Positions 1 through 11,100 of a stretch of DNA of 64,000 bases are shown one piece after another. Position 1 is the first letter of the stretch. Every line of letters starts with the position of its first letter. Location of the stretch: the NCBI GenBank assembly GCA_016169945.1, contig JADLSH010000395.1, forward strand, positions 7,096,001 through 7,160,000, written 5' to 3'. The notes under the pieces are model-generated. The model had not been told where the DNA came from. It saw only the letters and a program-made list of their open reading frames with translations, and did no database searches. The position numbers were made by a program, and so were the translations under genes. The stretch comes from Trachythela sp. YZ-2020. Lineage: Eukaryota > Cnidaria > Anthozoa > Malacalcyonacea > Clavulariidae.

Positions 1-1
1 C

Positions 2-838
2 GACTCAAAGCTTTATAAATCGTTCTTCATCCACGACTTGGAGCAGACAACTATCAATTTAGAGGCAGACCTGCAAAGAGCAGCCAAGTGGTGTTTGGAA
101 CACCAATTACTGATAAATCCAGATAAAACTAAATTCCTTGTAGTTGGTTCCAGACCCATGTTACAGAATGTACCTACAGGAATGTCGCTAACATTTTTAG
201 GAAAGACAATAAGACCTGTTTTGTTAGCTAAGGATTTGGGAATCAATTTGGATTCGTACCTATCCTACGACGACCACATATCTAAACTCGCCGTTTCTTC
301 ATGTATGAGAAAACTGTGTCAAATAAATCGCGTGAAGGATAGTTTTGACAATGAAACGTTAAAATTAGTAATTGAAACACTTGTAATTAGCAAGCTCTTG
401 TACTGTTCCACAGTGTGGTCCAACACGTCATCTAATAATATCAATAAACTTCAATCAGTACAGAACTTCGCGTGCAGAATTATAACAAAAACAAGAAAGT
501 TTGATCACGTTACCCCAGGGTTGCGTGAACTAAATTGGTTGCCAGTGGAAAAGTTATTATTGTACAGGGATACGGTAATGGCCTACAAGTGCTTTAACAG
601 ACTTGCACCAGACTACCTAGTAGATAAATTTGCAAAGCGTTCCGACATACATGATCGCTCGACACGAAACCATAACCTCTTGGACATCCCTCTGTATAAA
701 ACTGCTACAGGACAAAGAACATTTAACTACCGAGGAGTGAAAATTTGGAATAATTTAGATGACAAACTAAAAAATATTACATTAATAACAACTTTTAAGA
801 AAGAACTTAGAGATTTTTTACTAAAAGAATCTTATTAA
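2..838 (+). CDS. LINE reverse transcriptase, C-terminal part (cut by window edge)
   Basis: The frame is open from the window edge to a TAA at 836-838, about 278 codons. It starts just after where the catalytic YxDD motif would sit: the first visible residues are D-S-K-L-Y. It continues through the thumb and C-terminal region typical of CR1/L2/Jockey-type non-LTR retrotransposons, with the C-LEHQLLINPDKTK block near residue 30 and the LLYCSTVWSNT block near residue 130. RT copies target-primed RNA into the genome. No internal stop or frameshift is seen, so the copy may be young. The following A/T-rich tail and terminal short repeat fit a LINE 3' end. If the FMO gene extends leftwards, this LINE would lie inside one of its introns in the same orientation (inference). 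Clade assignment between CR1 and L2 is not certain. Confidence 0.85.
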   Translation, partial: DSKLYKSFFIHDLEQTTINLEADLQRAAKWCLEHQLLINPDKTKFLVVGSRPMLQNVPTGMSLTFLGKTIRPVLLAKDLGINLDSYLSYDDHISKLAVSSCMRKLCQINRVKDSFDNETLKLVIETLVISKLLYCSTVWSNTSSNNINKLQSVQNFACRIITKTRKFDHVTPGLRELNWLPVEKLLLYRDTVMAYKCFNRLAPDYLVDKFAKRSDIHDRSTRNHNLLDIPLYKTATGQRTFNYRGVKIWNNLDDKLKNITLITTFKKELRDFLLKESY

Positions 839-1054
839 ATACATTTAATATTTCAAAACACTTCGAACATATTTTAACTGTTTTAAATAAGAACATGTAC
901 ATATTTATATATTTACATTCATATTCATTGTAACATAAATAGTTTTTGAAATAATTTATACTAGAAATAATTTATACTAGAAATTTCAATTGATGTAATG
1001 TAGTGCTGAAAAGCCCTTAGGGGAGTACACAATAAATATCTATCTATCTATCTA
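839..1054 (+). mobile_element. LINE 3' UTR ending in (TATC)n
   Basis: A/T-rich sequence directly follows the RT stop and ends in several TATC repeats at about 1036-1054. CR1/L2-type LINEs commonly end in a short tandem repeat instead of poly(A). An internal 19-bp duplication (ATTTATACTAGAAATAATT-like) lies near 953-985. Confidence 0.65.
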
Positions 1055-1870
1055 CCGACAAAAACTGACAAACAGCGACGTATCACTTGGCGTTGAGTAT
1101 CGACTGGCGTTGAGTATCAAAAATTCGAGAAACAGATACCAACAAATGGGATCATTAGTATCCTCTTGGCACTAGGCTCTGGGGGCATGTGCCCCCCTAC
1201 TTTTTTCAAAATGGAAAAAGTGCTCCTTTTTGAAATGAAAGTGCTCTATCGATCTTTTTTCTGCTTTGAAAGTGCACCTTTCCAATCAATGGGCAAAATC
1301 CACGCGCTTATAAAAGATCTACCAAGATCTGAGTAGTTGATTCTGATTGGTCATCTTTAAATTTAGTGGATTCTGATTGGTTATGCTCAACTATCAACGA
1401 ACTTTGGACCTTGATGTTCAAATTTCAAAATACAAAATATATTTTCTTGACACTCGGCGTTCATTGAAAGTTTTACCCAAATCATTATACTTTCGATACA
1501 GACATGTTTTAATATCTTGCAATTTAATGTGATAACCGATTACACATAAAACAGGCGACGAGAGGTTGAAATTAATAGCAATTGTATGAGTATGGGGTAA
1601 TACCAATCATACAAGAATTCAGAAAATTTTAAGAATTCAAAAGAAAATTGTACGCCTATAAATGAGCTTTAAAAGTACTTGGACCACGCAGAGCCATTTG
1701 CGAATTTGAAGATTAGTAATTATCTAACTAGTCTATTCATGTTTCGATTTAATTGTATGGGAGATTTACCTCAAAATGTAGAGTCAACTATTATGCTTTT
1801 TTCGTGCTCTCCCAGTTTCCCGCGTGCATCCATAACTCGATAGAGCACGCTAAACCATATACAGTCAGTG
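1055..1870. other. No gene recognised
   Basis: Intergenic or intronic A/T-rich sequence. I see a small G/C-rich inverted stretch at about 1170-1190 and the repeated phrase TTCTGATTGGT at 1340-1382, but no exon or structured RNA that I can support. Confidence 0.4.
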
Positions 1871-2111
1871 CACTCTCCCCCGCAGAGGCTGTGAGCTATT
1901 AAAAATAATTAGTCGTTTTTAATAGTGAGGTCTCGAGCATGTTCATTAGTTTTACACGAATTTTTCAGGAAAATTTGAGCGCGCGGGAAAGACGGGAAGG
2001 AGGAATTATTTGCGCTCCCCCACCCTTCTCAAAACTTCGTGTAAGACTAATGAAATTGCTCGAGACCTCACTATTATTTTTAATAGCTCACAGCCTCTGC
2101 GGAGGAGAGTG
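1871..2111. mobile_element. MITE with 9-bp target-site duplication (Mutator-like)
   Basis: The element is 241 bp with long terminal inverted repeats: the left arm beginning CACTCTCC and running through the GCAGAGGCTGTGAGC block is mirrored at 2050-2111. The 9 bp CAGTCAGTG occurs both at 1862-1870 and at 2112-2120. A 9-bp duplication is typical of Mutator-superfamily elements. It has no coding capacity. Confidence 0.85.
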
Positions 2112-2120
2112 CAGTCAGTG

Positions 2121-2765
2121 AGTGTTACTCAATCCCATGCGTCAGGATGAGAAAAATTGCAATCAAAATCAGTCGTGTGATTGAGCCTGTGCTTTAGGTT
2201 CCTGAGGGAGAAAACCAGAGTACCCGGAGATAGTCCATGATTTTCCGTAGAGAGTTGACAATTCACTATTTTCACATGAGGAGGTTGAGGGCCTGAGTCG
2301 AAACTCCAACTCACAATTACAGACTGAAAGGTAAAAGTATTCTCATTCCCAGAGCAGGCAAAATGATTACACAGTAATTATAATTGCAATTATAACTAAA
2401 ATTATAATAATTGTTATCATAATACTGATATACATTTGTTATTAATACTGTTCTGTACGTACCAAACACGAGAAAGTGTTCCACCCGTTGTTCAAACACC
2501 GAGAAGAAGGTTGAGAAACCAGGCGATAGCCCGATAATTCGACACGTTTGTGTAGAGGATGGAACACTCTTTCGAGTGTTTGATATTGCTTCTCAAACGA
2601 ATCGGTATTTAAATGGAATCGAGGCAAAAGTTGGCTTAATTTATGTAATTTCTTTCTCCGATATCAAAATCTCGGTAGTGGTTTCCTTTGTTATAGGCTC
2701 ATGAATTATTGATGATTTTGAGAATATATGATCCAAAATTTAGTATTATCTGATCAATATTTCAG
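2121..2765. other. No gene recognised; SINE-like scrap
   Basis: About 2195-2260 contains the phrase ACCAGAGTACCCGGAGA, matching the body of the tRNA-derived SINEs found at 18.4 and 39.3 kb, so a degraded SINE fragment is likely. The rest is A/T-rich and shows nothing else. It ends at the splice acceptor of the FMO exon. Confidence 0.4.
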
Positions 2766-3083
2766 GTTGGGTTTGTTGACTATCTCGATGAACTTGCAGC
2801 TATGATTGGAGCAAAACCAAGCTTCTGGTCAATGTTTGTGAAAGACCCCAGACTAGCATTACGATGTTTCTTTGGACCTTGTGTGCCAGCACAATATCGA
2901 CTACAGGGACCTCATTCAAAGGATACCAGAATGATCATCAACAGTGTTGAAGAACATTACCTCTACCCTTTAAAGACGAGAAAATGCACCATTTCGAAAA
3001 CCAAAAGCAGCAGCTGCATTTATCATCTTATTTTTGTTTTAGTAGCTTTTGTGTCTGTTGTTTGGATTGTGTTTGGATATTAA
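2766..3083 (+). CDS. Flavin-containing monooxygenase, terminal exon
   Basis: This is the last exon of a flavin-dependent N/S-oxygenase of the FMO family, which uses NADPH and FAD at the endoplasmic reticulum to oxidise nucleophilic nitrogen or sulfur. The exon follows an acceptor TTTCAG at 2760-2765 in phase 0. It encodes the C-terminal FMO block: a Y-L-D-E-L-A-A-M-I-G-A-K-P run, then K-D-P-R-L-A-L and F-F-G-P-C-x-P-x-Q-Y-R-L-x-G-P. It ends in a hydrophobic membrane anchor of about 20 residues before TAA at 3081-3083. The FAD and NADPH Rossmann domains are not in the window and must lie on exons to the left. Nothing is broken in this exon. It runs tail to tail with the ABCA gene, whose stop is 1.8 kb away. 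Assignment to a specific FMO paralogue is not possible. Confidence 0.88.
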   Translation, partial: VGFVDYLDELAAMIGAKPSFWSMFVKDPRLALRCFFGPCVPAQYRLQGPHSKDTRMIINSVEEHYLYPLKTRKCTISKTKSSSCIYHLIFVLVAFVSVVWIVFGY

Positions 3084-3226
3084 GTTTGTCCATAACAGGC
3101 CAGTTAAAAGATATTAACTGAATGAAACATAGTTTTCCCTTTAAAATTAATTCACATCAATGAATTAATGTGACAAGAATTATATATATATTTTTATCCT
3201 AAAGGAATTGTATAATATAATAACCG

Positions 3227-3232
3227 AATAAA
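3227..3232 (+). terminator. Polyadenylation signal for the FMO exon
   Basis: AATAAA lies about 145 bp after the FMO stop codon, on the same strand, at a suitable distance for 3' end formation. Confidence 0.55.
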
Positions 3233-3532
3233 ATCTAACAGCTGAAGATTCTCTGCATGACGATACACAATATTAGGTGCTCCTCCAAGCGACATCCATA
3301 TCCTGGTCAAGTAGGGAAAAACCTGTACCGCGGCTGGGAAGCGAACTTCGGTTTACTTTACTATAGTCCGATGCTCCATCAACCGAGCTACAAGGTCAAA
3401 TTGTTCCCCATAATGATTGATAAAGTATTAGTGTGGTCTGACGTGGGGAGGAAACCGCCGGACATTCTGTCTGACCCAAGTGAGATTTAAGCCTGCGAAC
3501 AGGCTCTTGTCTTTTGTCTTACTCGGTCCGCT

Positions 3533-4170
3533 TTGAGAACCTTATATTTCTCATTTAAAAAACTATATATCCATACTTGCATTACTGTATTCTTGTCTGA
3601 GAACCTTATATTTCTCATTAATATATCCATACTTGCATTGCTGTATTCTTGTCTGGGGCTCAATGTTCCGACGAACCTCCAACGCATCGTATTGCTTCAG
3701 AAACGTATTATCAGAATTATTAATTTGGAAGCATATGAAGCGCATACAGCCCCTCTATTTAAGGATAATAAAATCCTCAGGTTTAATTATATCTATTTGT
3801 TTTGTCTAGGAAAATTTATGTACTTATGGTCAAAAAATTGTCTTCCTGCGAGTTTTTGACAATTTTATTTTACAGGTTAAACATGTACAGTCATTATACA
3901 AGAAGTTCTAATTTACTTCATGTTCCATCTTATAGAACAAATCTCAGACAATTTTCTGCCCAGACATCCGTGATGCCCATTCTATTTATCGAAACTCAAA
4001 AGACACTTATTTTCTGGTCTTTGATCTTCTTTTACACTACTTTCAAGTTTAATTTCCTTATAACGTTTTGTGTTAAATGCTTCTCACGATATTTAAGTGT
4101 TCTAATAATTAATGTAACTATATTTACCTGCATGGTCCCGATGGGTTTCCTCGCCACTCTTTTTATGACT
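3533..4170 (+). pseudogene. Degenerate LINE reverse transcriptase C-terminal fragment
   Basis: Translation in shifting frames gives the end of a non-LTR RT: L-N-V-P-T-N-L-Q-R-I-V-L-L-Q-K-R near 3660-3710, then a block that reads like the Y-N-T-R-S-S family motif near 3890-3930 and R-Q-F-S-A near 3950. It contains stops and frameshifts. A ~60-bp direct duplication at 3538-3652 (phrase CCATACTTGCATT twice) disrupts the left part. It is unrelated in detail to the LINE at the window start. Confidence 0.6.
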
Positions 4171-4438
4171 ATTTGTAATTTGATTTATCCAGTTACGCAC
4201 GAACAGCCACACATGCAGATGGTATGTACTTATGACTTGATTGTTTTCATTTCAAACGAGGGCAGATATTCAAATCTGTATCACGTCCATGCAGGCTCTC
4301 TCTGCTCATCCCCCATCTGCCTGAGAACCAGAGTAATGGCCCTAAATAGGTATATGACAGTGAATCAAACGAGGGGGTTTCCCCGTTTTTCTTTGGTTGG
4401 ATGATTGTCATGTTTTCCTGAAGTTGATCAGCGCGTCA

Positions 4439-5196
4439 GCGGTGTAGCCGTAGCGTAAGGCCACTGAAGTTAGTTCAACCTAGATACAACTCATTGTGAG
4501 AAATTTTGGATACGCATGCGCACTTGTAAAACATGGACTTGAAACCGAATATGTCGCCATGCTGAATGTATTTGAAACACTTTATTATGCTAATTGGTTA
4601 ACAAATTATAGTAAACCCTTACTAAATATTTTTACACTCACCCAAGTAAAAAAGCATGGCAACAGTATGCTTCACAAATTGACAGAATTTACATTAAAAC
4701 TAATTCACAAATATATTATTCTTTTTATAATAATTTAGCCTAAAATTCTATTCCTTCAAAATTCTACGAATCTAGTCAAAATTGTCCCTGTTGACGCATA
4801 CAGGAAAATTGTACAAACATTCTACATACAAACATTAAATGTGATTTACCTACATAAAATTTCATAATTTAAAAAATGGCCTATATTTGACCGTCATCTA
4901 TATTACAGTTCATGTGTTACACCTCAACATGTCGTGTAGGAGGCTGTTCACTTGTCGGACTGTGTGGCTCCGACCGTTCTGATGGTGGTATTGGTTCGAC
5001 TCCGTCTGTTTGTTGTTTTGCAAAGTTAATAAATACCTACAACGATACAAATAACAATCCAACATTAAGCCTTGTATCCTTGTATCGCGGATGAACAGTG
5101 GTGGATTACCAAATAGGCAGAGTAGGCAAAATTTCTCACAATGAGTTGTATCTAGGTTGAACTAACTTCAGTGGCCTTACGCTACGGCTACACCGC
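4439..5196. repeat. 70-bp perfect inverted pair flanking the last ABCA exon
   Basis: Bases 4439-4508 are, by eye, an exact reverse complement of 5127-5196. The right arm lies inside the hAT-type MITE at 5096-5454; the left arm is an orphan fragment of the same sequence in opposite orientation. The roughly 620-bp loop between them contains the terminal coding exon of the ABCA gene. Confidence 0.85.
4917..5036 (-). CDS. ABCA terminal exon (VFINFA motif and tail)
   Basis: After acceptor GTAG the exon encodes V-F-I-N-F-A-K, the counterpart of the V-F-V-N-F-A motif required for ABCA1 function, then a proline/serine-rich tail ending R-H-V-E-V before TAA at 4917-4919. The end V-x-V fits a class II PDZ ligand, whereas ABCA1 ends in S-Y-V. 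The exon sits in the loop between two 70-bp inverted arms. Confidence 0.88.
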   Translation of the reverse strand, partial: VFINFAKQQTDGVEPIPPSERSEPHSPTSEQPPTRHVEV

Positions 5197-8100
5197 GGTC
5201 TTTCAAGAGGACCGTGATTTTCAGAGAATGCACTTTTTATTAGAATTGTTATTATTTTTTGTCCTTAATTAAGCAAAACGGCCCCAGAAAGCGGAAATAG
5301 CATTTCCGAGACCTTAAATTTACAAATATTTCGGCGGAACATGACCCGGACCTCGCTAGAAGATGTGTCACCGTTTACAGGCGTGAGAATATCATCCTCG
5401 AGACCCGTGAATTTCACTTAGCCTACAGACCCCGTAACTGGTAATCCGCCACTGCGGATGAATACTTTATAATGCGGCGCAGAACGTCTTCTGAGGTAGT
5501 AGCATGCACCTATTGTAAAGACGAATGTGGTGGAATGTTTTATAATGTGGCAGAACATGATGTGCCAGTACTTAAGTGTAACTGGTCATGGAGCAGAACA
5601 CCTTGTAGAGCAACAGAACGAAATATTATCTTATATATGAATGTGTGGTAGCACGCCTTAAAAAGCCTGGTTTGCATTTAGTCGTAACTGTCGTGAACAT
5701 ATTAATGTGACCGATGTAATAGAGTGTTGATATATCTCAACAGTCAGTAAAGACTGACTTGTATACAGTCGTAACTGTCGTGAACATATTAAGGTGACCG
5801 ATGTAATAGAGTGTTGATATATCTCAACAGTCAGTGAAGACTGATTTGCATACAGCTCACAAAAGACGAGATAGATCCAGACTATTTCACATCGTCGAAC
5901 ATGACTTGCTCACGACAGTTACGTCCAAATGGAAGCTACACTTATTAATTGCTAGAAATAAAATGCATGTGATCTCCAATATCGGGAAAAGCATTTTATT
6001 ACTAAAATAGAAATGAAAATGTTTAATACCTGATCTAATGTTGTTTGACTAACAGAGTATTCCTCAATCTTTAGCTGCTCTCGATTTCTCTCCAGTTCAC
6101 CAAACACGAAAGACAGTGAGGTTTTCTCATTATGTAACTGATACTCCAGCATATTGTGGTGTTGATCCTGCAAAAAAATCAGTAAAATAAAATAATTAAC
6201 ACGGTTTATAACCACGTCCAGCAGACAATTTAGAAACAGATTCCGAAGAAGGATTCCGAAGTCGTCTCAAGTTTTCAAAATTGCACTTTCCTTCGGAATT
6301 TGTTTCTTTCACACGGTTTTGGATTCATTTCACAATGCGCAAGATTTAACTAAAATATTCTCAAAATATATATAGTGGAAGATACACTTACTTTCAATAC
6401 ACATCCCAAGAACGTAGTTTCCATGAAATTCTTTACAGGTTCCAAATCAGGCATCACTCCCGCAATTCGAAGAATTACTGTATAACCATCACCATATCTG
6501 CACCAAGACAAATATACATTAACATTTACTCGCAATATCAAATTGCAAGTTAGAAGAGTTTTTATGGAAAAATAAGATGTTGAAGACAATGTTATTTTGG
6601 GTTTTACAATAATGTAAAATGAAAAGCACTATAGTGTTTTTACTAACTTGTTTTTCAGGTGTTGAGGTGTTCCCATACATTTGAATTCTCCATTGACCAT
6701 GATTGCAATTCGACCGCAAAGTGCCTCACACTCTTCCATACTGAAAAAAAATAATTTCAAAAACTCATTCTATATATTATAATTCTTGAACTGTTAACCA
6801 ATTTCTAATAAAATACTTCAAATTCCATGTCTTTTAACCACTGCATGGGAAATCATGAATGAGCTCGTATATGGCTAGTGCTTCCATGTGTATTTCGATT
6901 TTTCTCAAACTTGAATTTTCTCTTGAATTTTTAAAATTACTTTTTTAGACTGATAATAGAATCTTTCTGCATGCTTGTTAATAAAACATTATAGTTTGGC
7001 TGGTGTTTTTATAGTGTAAGGTGACAAGCAGAAAACTAACTTATCATGTTGGAATATCAATTTTCTTAAGAGTTCAAATAGTTTTAAGACAAGCTTGTAA
7101 ATGTAAATATACCATGCTATATTAGGCCGTTATCAAATCTACCATTATATCCATTGCAGACAGAACCTTCCGTAGTTAAAAAGTACAGTACACATCCTCA
7201 ATGTACACAGCCTTCCACGAAGACCCTTAATACTGACATGCCCAGCTCTCGTTAAATAGACGTTGATGTGTAGCAGTTATTAACTGATGGTGATTTTTGA
7301 TAAAAATATCTTATGTCCACATGTTTTATTAACGGTATTATGCCTAATGGTGGCGGACAGTTATTGGGTAGGAAATATACAGTCAGAAATTTGAAGTGAA
7401 TGTTGTAATTAGATAATTACCTATGTGAAGTTAAAATAATTGTACGTCCATCTTTAACAATATCAGAGATAACTTTCCATAAAAATCGTCTGGCTTTTGG
7501 GTCCATGCCTGTTGTCGGCTCGTCCTACACGAAGGAAATGATGCATGGTTACTGAAGCCACAAATTACTGTACAATAAACTGATTGGCTATATAAACAAC
7601 TACTGTGTTCAATCATTTATAGAAAACTTTATCAGTTGTACATGAATTGTTCTAGAGGTATAACTACTAAATTCCAGAGAAGAATTGATGTGTTTGGTAA
7701 AGGTGGAGTAATATGAGCAACAAAATTTCCGCAGCTTGCAACACAAACAGATTTCAATGCATGTTAACTAAAAATGTTCACACATAAGTAACCAAACATG
7801 AGACAACTTTGCCGTAGAGTGTAAGTCAAAACAATATTCTCGCTTGCGACTATAGGTAAAAATGAGACAACTGCGATTCTATCATACAGTAGCAGGTACT
7901 TGAACTAACCACTATAGCCAATAAGAGCGCACATGTAGTTTAAAGAACATAGCTGTTTATGATACACGAATGCAACAATGCAAGCTTCTTGCAACCTCAG
8001 GCCCTTCACCTCTGCTACTCCCCGGATGAAGAGCCTGAATATCAGGTTGAGCTTCTTGCAGCTAATTCAAAAGTCTTTAATGTCAAAGTTTGAGCACAAT

Positions 8101-11100
8101 TTATGGTGTAAACCATTCTCTACGACTAAATTTTAACTAATTATCACATGTTTCACAAAATGAGTTAGTAAAAATGAAACACTCGTACATTGTGCGACAT
8201 GTAGACTTCTTGTAAAAATCTCATGTTGATAGAAACTTACTAGAAATATTATTGGACATTCACCAACTAAAGATATAGCTGTAGATAACTTGCGTTTATT
8301 TCCTCCACTGTATTTACCAGCACAGCAGTCAGCGTACTGTAGTAGATTGAGTGTGCGCATACACCAGTCTGTAACCTGAAATAAATTATCATATTTAAAA
8401 TTTACAGCAACACATGCACCAGAAATACATCTGTACACATCCATTTAAAGATTCAATTAGCTCAGCCAATCAGCATGAGGCTAGTTAAACATGATTGGTT
8501 GATAAGATTAAAATCTGCCACATGCTTTTATTTGCGACTGTTCATCCGTGTAACTATTAATGATAATGCTTCTCCCAAGCGTCTGTAGTGTTCAGCAGAT
8601 GAGATTCAAAGAGGACTCTCTCTTAAAACACTACTGATCCATAAGATATTAAACCATCTCTAGATGCGGTGAGCGGCTTCAGGCAACATAGTCTTCTATA
8701 ACAATTACGTGTGCGATCGATTAAACACATGACTACACCAAAATGCTTTCGAAAGTGGTGACATAATTAACTTATGATGGATACCTAATTACCCATTGCT
8801 TCCAGTTACGTATAGTTGCATGTATTACAGTAATAAGCAATTTCTTACACACCTGATTAACATCTTCTTCCTGAATTCCCCTTATTCGGGCATAGAGTTT
8901 CAGGTGTTCGCGGGCTGTGAGAAGATCATTAAGAGCATCAAATTGTGGACAATAGCCCATACTCTGTCTGGCAGCTAATATATCATCAACTACACTATGT
9001 TGATTAATGTAAGCATCTCCTTTAGTCACGCCAATATCTCCTGTTAACATCTTAAATGTCGTCGTTTTACCAGCTCCATTTACACCAAGTAAACCAAAAC
9101 ACTATAAGAAGAATAACGCATATTTAATTAAAGATATTGCAAAAGTATTCAGCCCTTGCAAATCACGTCACATCTCGTCATTGTTTGGCTTCTGGCCATC
9201 TTGGATGACAATTTCAAACCACTGATTCAAACTGATTAAAATGAAATCCAACATGGCTAACATTTCCTTAATAACTCCTCAACAAACTATGCACTAAAAT
9301 ACTCCTCGTTGTTCAATGATTCTAGCGAGATATAGCTTGATCTATATCACTCTCATTTTCGCAAGATATAATAAAAAATGGCATTTCGATGAAATCCACG
9401 ATAATGCCACCCAAAATGGCGGATTATTTAGCATGACGTAATATTCTCACGTGACTGCACGAGCCGAATGAAGGTTATATGTACCGTCATTTGCATCTAA
9501 AGGTGGACAGTCGTAGATAAAAACATTGTCTATTCGTACCCGAAACTCTCATGTTTGCCAAAAACATTCGACAGGTTTCAATCTGATCTGCTAATTAGGT
9601 TAAACTAGCTCACGCTGATTGGTTAAGCCAATTGAAACTTTAAATTACAACTTAGAAACATTAAGAATAGCAGAGACACGTCTTAATAGATACAATGTTT
9701 GTTCATCCTTGGATGCAACCGACCATAATTTTAGCGAGCTATTTCGTTTAAGCAAGCATGCATTCACAACAAGTGTTAAAATATTTGTGTGTTTTATATA
9801 ACACAATGTCCTACCTGTCCACGTGGAACGCCAAGGCAAAGTTGTTTCACTGCCACATTTTTAGTGCGACTAAATTTGGATTGGTAGACCTAGAAAAAAC
9901 TGAATCTTTAGATGTTGTAATTGTATCACGTTCGAACTGAATAAACGTTTTCAAATTAGGTTTTCAAATTACTTATTAACAAAATTCCTTGTTAAACTAA
10001 ATATTCAATTTAGCTACAATTCACCTCCAGTCAGTTTTCAAAATACTTTAGGTCTAATTAAAAAAAGTTCTGATTGGAGAGCTAGAAAATATACATCTAG
10101 AGGCTGGAGGACGGGAATACTCGCCCGCATTTTTTCTCCCTCCCGCAGCACTCCCATTCTCTAACAACAAACGCCTACTGCACAGGCTATCTCACATAAT
10201 GTGATACATGCTTGACAATTCTTACCTTGGTTAAGTTGACAAGACGAAGACATTCAGAATCTGCATCACCATTGATGACACGTTGTCTTTCATTATCAAC
10301 ATCATCATCACAATCTTCACCACTCGATACCTCACCAATTACTTTCCTAAATACATCAATATGTGCTTAATTATACAGTTGGTAGATATACCTGAACATA
10401 TAGGAGAAGATATTCAACGTTTTGATCTGATGCTAAATCTAAACGATATGCTACTGAGGTTTTAATCAGACAACTGCATATTGCAGGAATCGAACCTCGG
10501 TCGCAGAGGTGAGAGACACAATCATGTAGTAAAACTAACTTTGGGTGGATTTCACACGAAGGGATATTTGAGAACACTGGATGTTTTTGGCCGCAATCGA
10601 TGCTGAGCCTCACAATATAAAGATCTGACTCGAGTCACTCGACCTCGTACCAGGGTGATTTCCGTGTGCACCCTGGGTGATTTCCGTGTGGTCATTTTTG
10701 GTCACGCGAGTGCCCAGATTGGGGCAGCAAAATATATTGTTGTGAATGAGGGGTGGTAAATGCAATACTGCACAAAAATATCTATAGAAATATCCCTTAA
10801 CTACCTGACTCGTAGATTCTTTATTATCAACTTATAGGTTGCCGACACCCCCCATATATGTAAATAAAGTAACATATACCATTGTGTGAAACCACAGTTA
10901 GGTGAAACTTACCTTTTTCTAATGAAGAACTTGTACTCGATCAACAATGTAAAAGCAAAGTAGACAAAACCCATCACAAACATGGAAAGGATATTTCTGC
11001 CTGTGATGTCCCAACTCAATGGATCTTTGAAAATATCGCTACCTAGAAGTGTCAAAGATATGAAGTCAATCACTCACACAAAGTTTCGAATAAGGCATGA

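Noticed and set aside
3257..3490. 77-codon + strand frame after the FMO exon
   Set aside because: Lies after the FMO stop and polyadenylation signal, short, with no recognisable features.
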